Of a DNA stretch of 64,000 nt, positions 61,901-64,000 are shown piece after piece. A program made the translations under genes and the position numbers. The DNA is from Archilochus colubris (lineage: Eukaryota > Chordata > Aves > Apodiformes > Trochilidae). The notes below the pieces were generated by a model, which ran no database searches, had not been told where the DNA came from, and worked only from the letters and a program-made list of their open reading frames with translations. Location of the stretch: NCBI GenBank assembly GCA_023079485.1, contig CM041084.1, positions 124,596,292-124,660,291 of the forward strand, in the 5' to 3' direction. Positions within the stretch are counted from its first letter, which is position 1. The number at the start of each line of letters is the position of its first letter.

Positions 61901-64000
61901 CAGCAAACTGTTTTCAAATCGGTATTAACACATCACTCTTGTTCTTTACATAACATAAATAATTTCTCTGCTATCCCATCTTTTAAAGTGATTTTCTAGG
62001 TGAGAGCATTGGTAAGAGACCAACGCCAGCATGGAACTGCTGTCATACCTCAAATAGAAGAAAATTGGCAAGATTTAAATAATAATAATACAGCTTTTTC
62101 AAAGCAGATAATTTGGATATGTTGTGTTTCAAAGGGCTTTTTTTTTGCTTCCATTTGTTGAAGAAAATTTTCTTGTGATGGACAAAAAATAAATAAAGCT
62201 TTTGTCTGCTCTCCAGAGCTCAGTCTCCAGTCATGGTGACAACTGGAAAGTAACATACAGAAGAATTTTCTTCTAAAATCCCTGTTTGTCAAGTATTTTC
62301 ATAGATAGATTAGTACTTGCTTTCTATAATCAATATATTTTTTCCCTACATTTCTGCACTGAGAAGTAGCCAAATAAAGTGGCTGAAAAGTGCCATCTAC
62401 TGCCTGCATGAGAAAGAGCTGGAGCAGAGCACCGTGACTGAAAGAGCAAAAGCAGTTCTGGCACAGTTTTTCACTACAGGAAAGACTGGGAACTTGGCAG
62501 GAGGCTACAGCACTTTCTCCATTATTTTTGTGCTATCAGACCCACAGGTTTTTATTAGTAGCAGCCATAAGATGTTTTCCACTTGGAGAAGTGCACTTCA
62601 GCTCTTCAGAAGACCTCTTTCAGAGAGCTATGTGGTGCCTCATGGTTATGGCTTTAAAAGCTACTAATGCATACAGTTAGCTCTATTTTGTGTGTACATA
62701 CATAGCTATGGATTTTTATATATACATGTATTGTTCACTATGTTGCTTTTTTCTGGCCTTGGCATACTGGAAATAATTTCAGATGCACTTCTTTGACAGC
62801 ACAGGTGAATTTGTCAGTTGTCAGACATTAAAATTATGGACATAGAGCTAGTTACTACATCTATTCTCATACTACTCCTCATTCCTTTTGTTCTAAAACC
62901 TCTGATCTCTATTGGTGTTCGGACACCATTTCTACACAGCAGACAAAAAAATATTGCAGCTCATATCCCCGTGAGCTTCACAGGAGTTATCTTGGTATGG
63001 CCATCCCAGTTCACTCAGAGTACCCATATCGGTGGCTGGTTTTGTTGTTCTGTTCCTACTGACATCCTAAATCTTCAAAAATAACCCCATTTTTTCCTTC
63101 TCATTTCAGAAAGAGATGGTGTCTCCTAAAATAGAAGATGTACTGTACACATATGTTGTGAAGACTGGGTGGCAGCTCACTAAACCACTGCAAATAGTCT
63201 TTCCCACTTCCTTAAAAGCTGGAGGATTTTCCAAATCCTAGGGATAATAATGAGAAGAGGAGGAAGCAAAAGAGAAAACAGAGGAAAGGCTGCTGGGTGC
63301 TGCATTACTGCATGACCTAGTGAAGGCACCTGAATATTCCAAATTAGACATGAAAGTGTTGAAAAAAACAAATAAATCCACCAAATTTAGGTCCCTGTGT
63401 TTTATTTTGATAGTTTATTTTTGGTCACTTTTAACTTATATTAAGCATCAGAGAGATATGGTTAACAATTAATTGCTAATAGGAGCATATTTATCACAGG
63501 ACAAAGAGTCTGAAGTGAACTGACCATATGGAACAACTTAATGATAAAATTTGGCTCTTGTATGCAGAGAACTATCAACTACTGCTTAGATCTTGCTCCA
63601 AAATTTGGTGACATTCTAAACTACCAGATTACTTTACTTAAAAGGCCCTTATATATTCAGTTGAAAGAAGTATGGGGTGGCCCACATAATAAAACTTGAA
63701 AGTCTTGAATATGCTGGGCCTGTAGTTCAAAAAACCTACATAATTTTTTCACTTCACCCCACCATATGCTATTTTATATACTTCACACACTGCATACTTT
63801 CTTGGAAATGTGCCAATTACAGAAACTCAAATAGTGATGTTTTCCAAATTGTCTGTTGAATTTGTGCATCCCAGCTGAATTCAATCAAGAGTTCACTTCC
63901 TGTGAGAAATAAAGCTATTTATAACTCTATACCATGTGACAAACACTTCTCATCATGGTAGAAGGACTTGAGACATCTCTGTCAGTCAGTTCAGCTTATT
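52946..64000. other. Single-copy AT-rich non-coding DNA
   Basis: No gene, RNA gene or recognised transposon is visible up to the window end. The longest frames are 116 codons (62317-62667, plus) and 114 codons (61196-61540, plus). Neither contains a motif I recognise, and they lie alone without supporting exons. TAAT-rich intervals at 57540-57680 and 58100-58335 are mentioned among the observations. A T-rich (TTTTA)-type patch lies at 58021-58062. Confidence 0.7.
58021..58062. repeat. T-rich (TTTTA)n-like patch
   Basis: TTTTTTTATT, TTATTTTATT and T-rich continuation make up about 42 bp with almost no G or C. It is a simple low-complexity patch. Confidence 0.88.

Noticed and set aside
61196..62667. 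Frames of 114 and 116 codons as exons of one gene
   Set aside because: No shared domain, no consistent splice pattern and no homology that I recognise. They are treated as chance frames.

Overview
This window looks like non-coding nuclear DNA from a bird, either a gene-desert interval or the inside of a large intron. The evidence is a set of 5'-truncated CR1 (chicken repeat 1) LINE fragments. Three of them carry the diagnostic 3' tail built from ATTCTATG-like octamers. Interspersed repeats are otherwise sparse, the base composition is AT-rich, and no tRNA-derived SINE or LTR element is recognisable. Crocodilian or turtle DNA also carries CR1, so 'bird' is an inference rather than proof. Nothing bacterial is present: no operons, no ribosome-binding-site-led genes, no CRISPR array and no rRNA or tRNA.

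Layout. Positions 1-18290 are single-copy AT-rich DNA with small simple repeats, including a (TG)16 tract at 7505-7536, an exact 46-bp tandem duplication at 8841-8932, poly(A) runs, and T/G-rich low-complexity stretches. A minus-strand CR1 (about 18292-18720) and a plus-strand CR1 (about 19500-19952) lie close together. Then comes more single-copy DNA with one short CR1 3' tail at 30648-30709. A nearly complete 3' portion of CR1, including the wreck of the ORF2 carboxyl end, lies at 36645-37146. A second, older plus-strand CR1 fragment from the same part of the element lies at about 44680-45055. Between these two is the most striking structure of the window: two 123-bp arms at 39879-40001 and 40915-41037 that are reverse complements with only two mismatches, separated by 913 bp. 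A minus-strand CR1 fragment at about 52711-52945 abuts a polypurine tract of roughly 200 bp (52511-52710). The rest, to 64000, is single-copy DNA with small low-complexity patches.

Coding potential. No cellular gene or exon can be supported. The long reading frames are explained by chance, low-complexity sequence, or antisense or off-frame reading of CR1. Several of the longest need a TTG or GTG start, which is not expected in a vertebrate gene. The only protein-coding ancestry I can show is the dead CR1 ORF2 (reverse transcriptase) remnants.

Regulation. A few short intervals have dense clusters of transcription-factor-like words: 32600-32810, 42418-42549, 57540-57680 and 58100-58335. They are offered only as candidates for conserved non-coding elements, since conservation cannot be assessed from one sequence. 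I did not find an undescribed biological system here. The inverted repeat at 39.9-41.0 kb is the best target for a second look.
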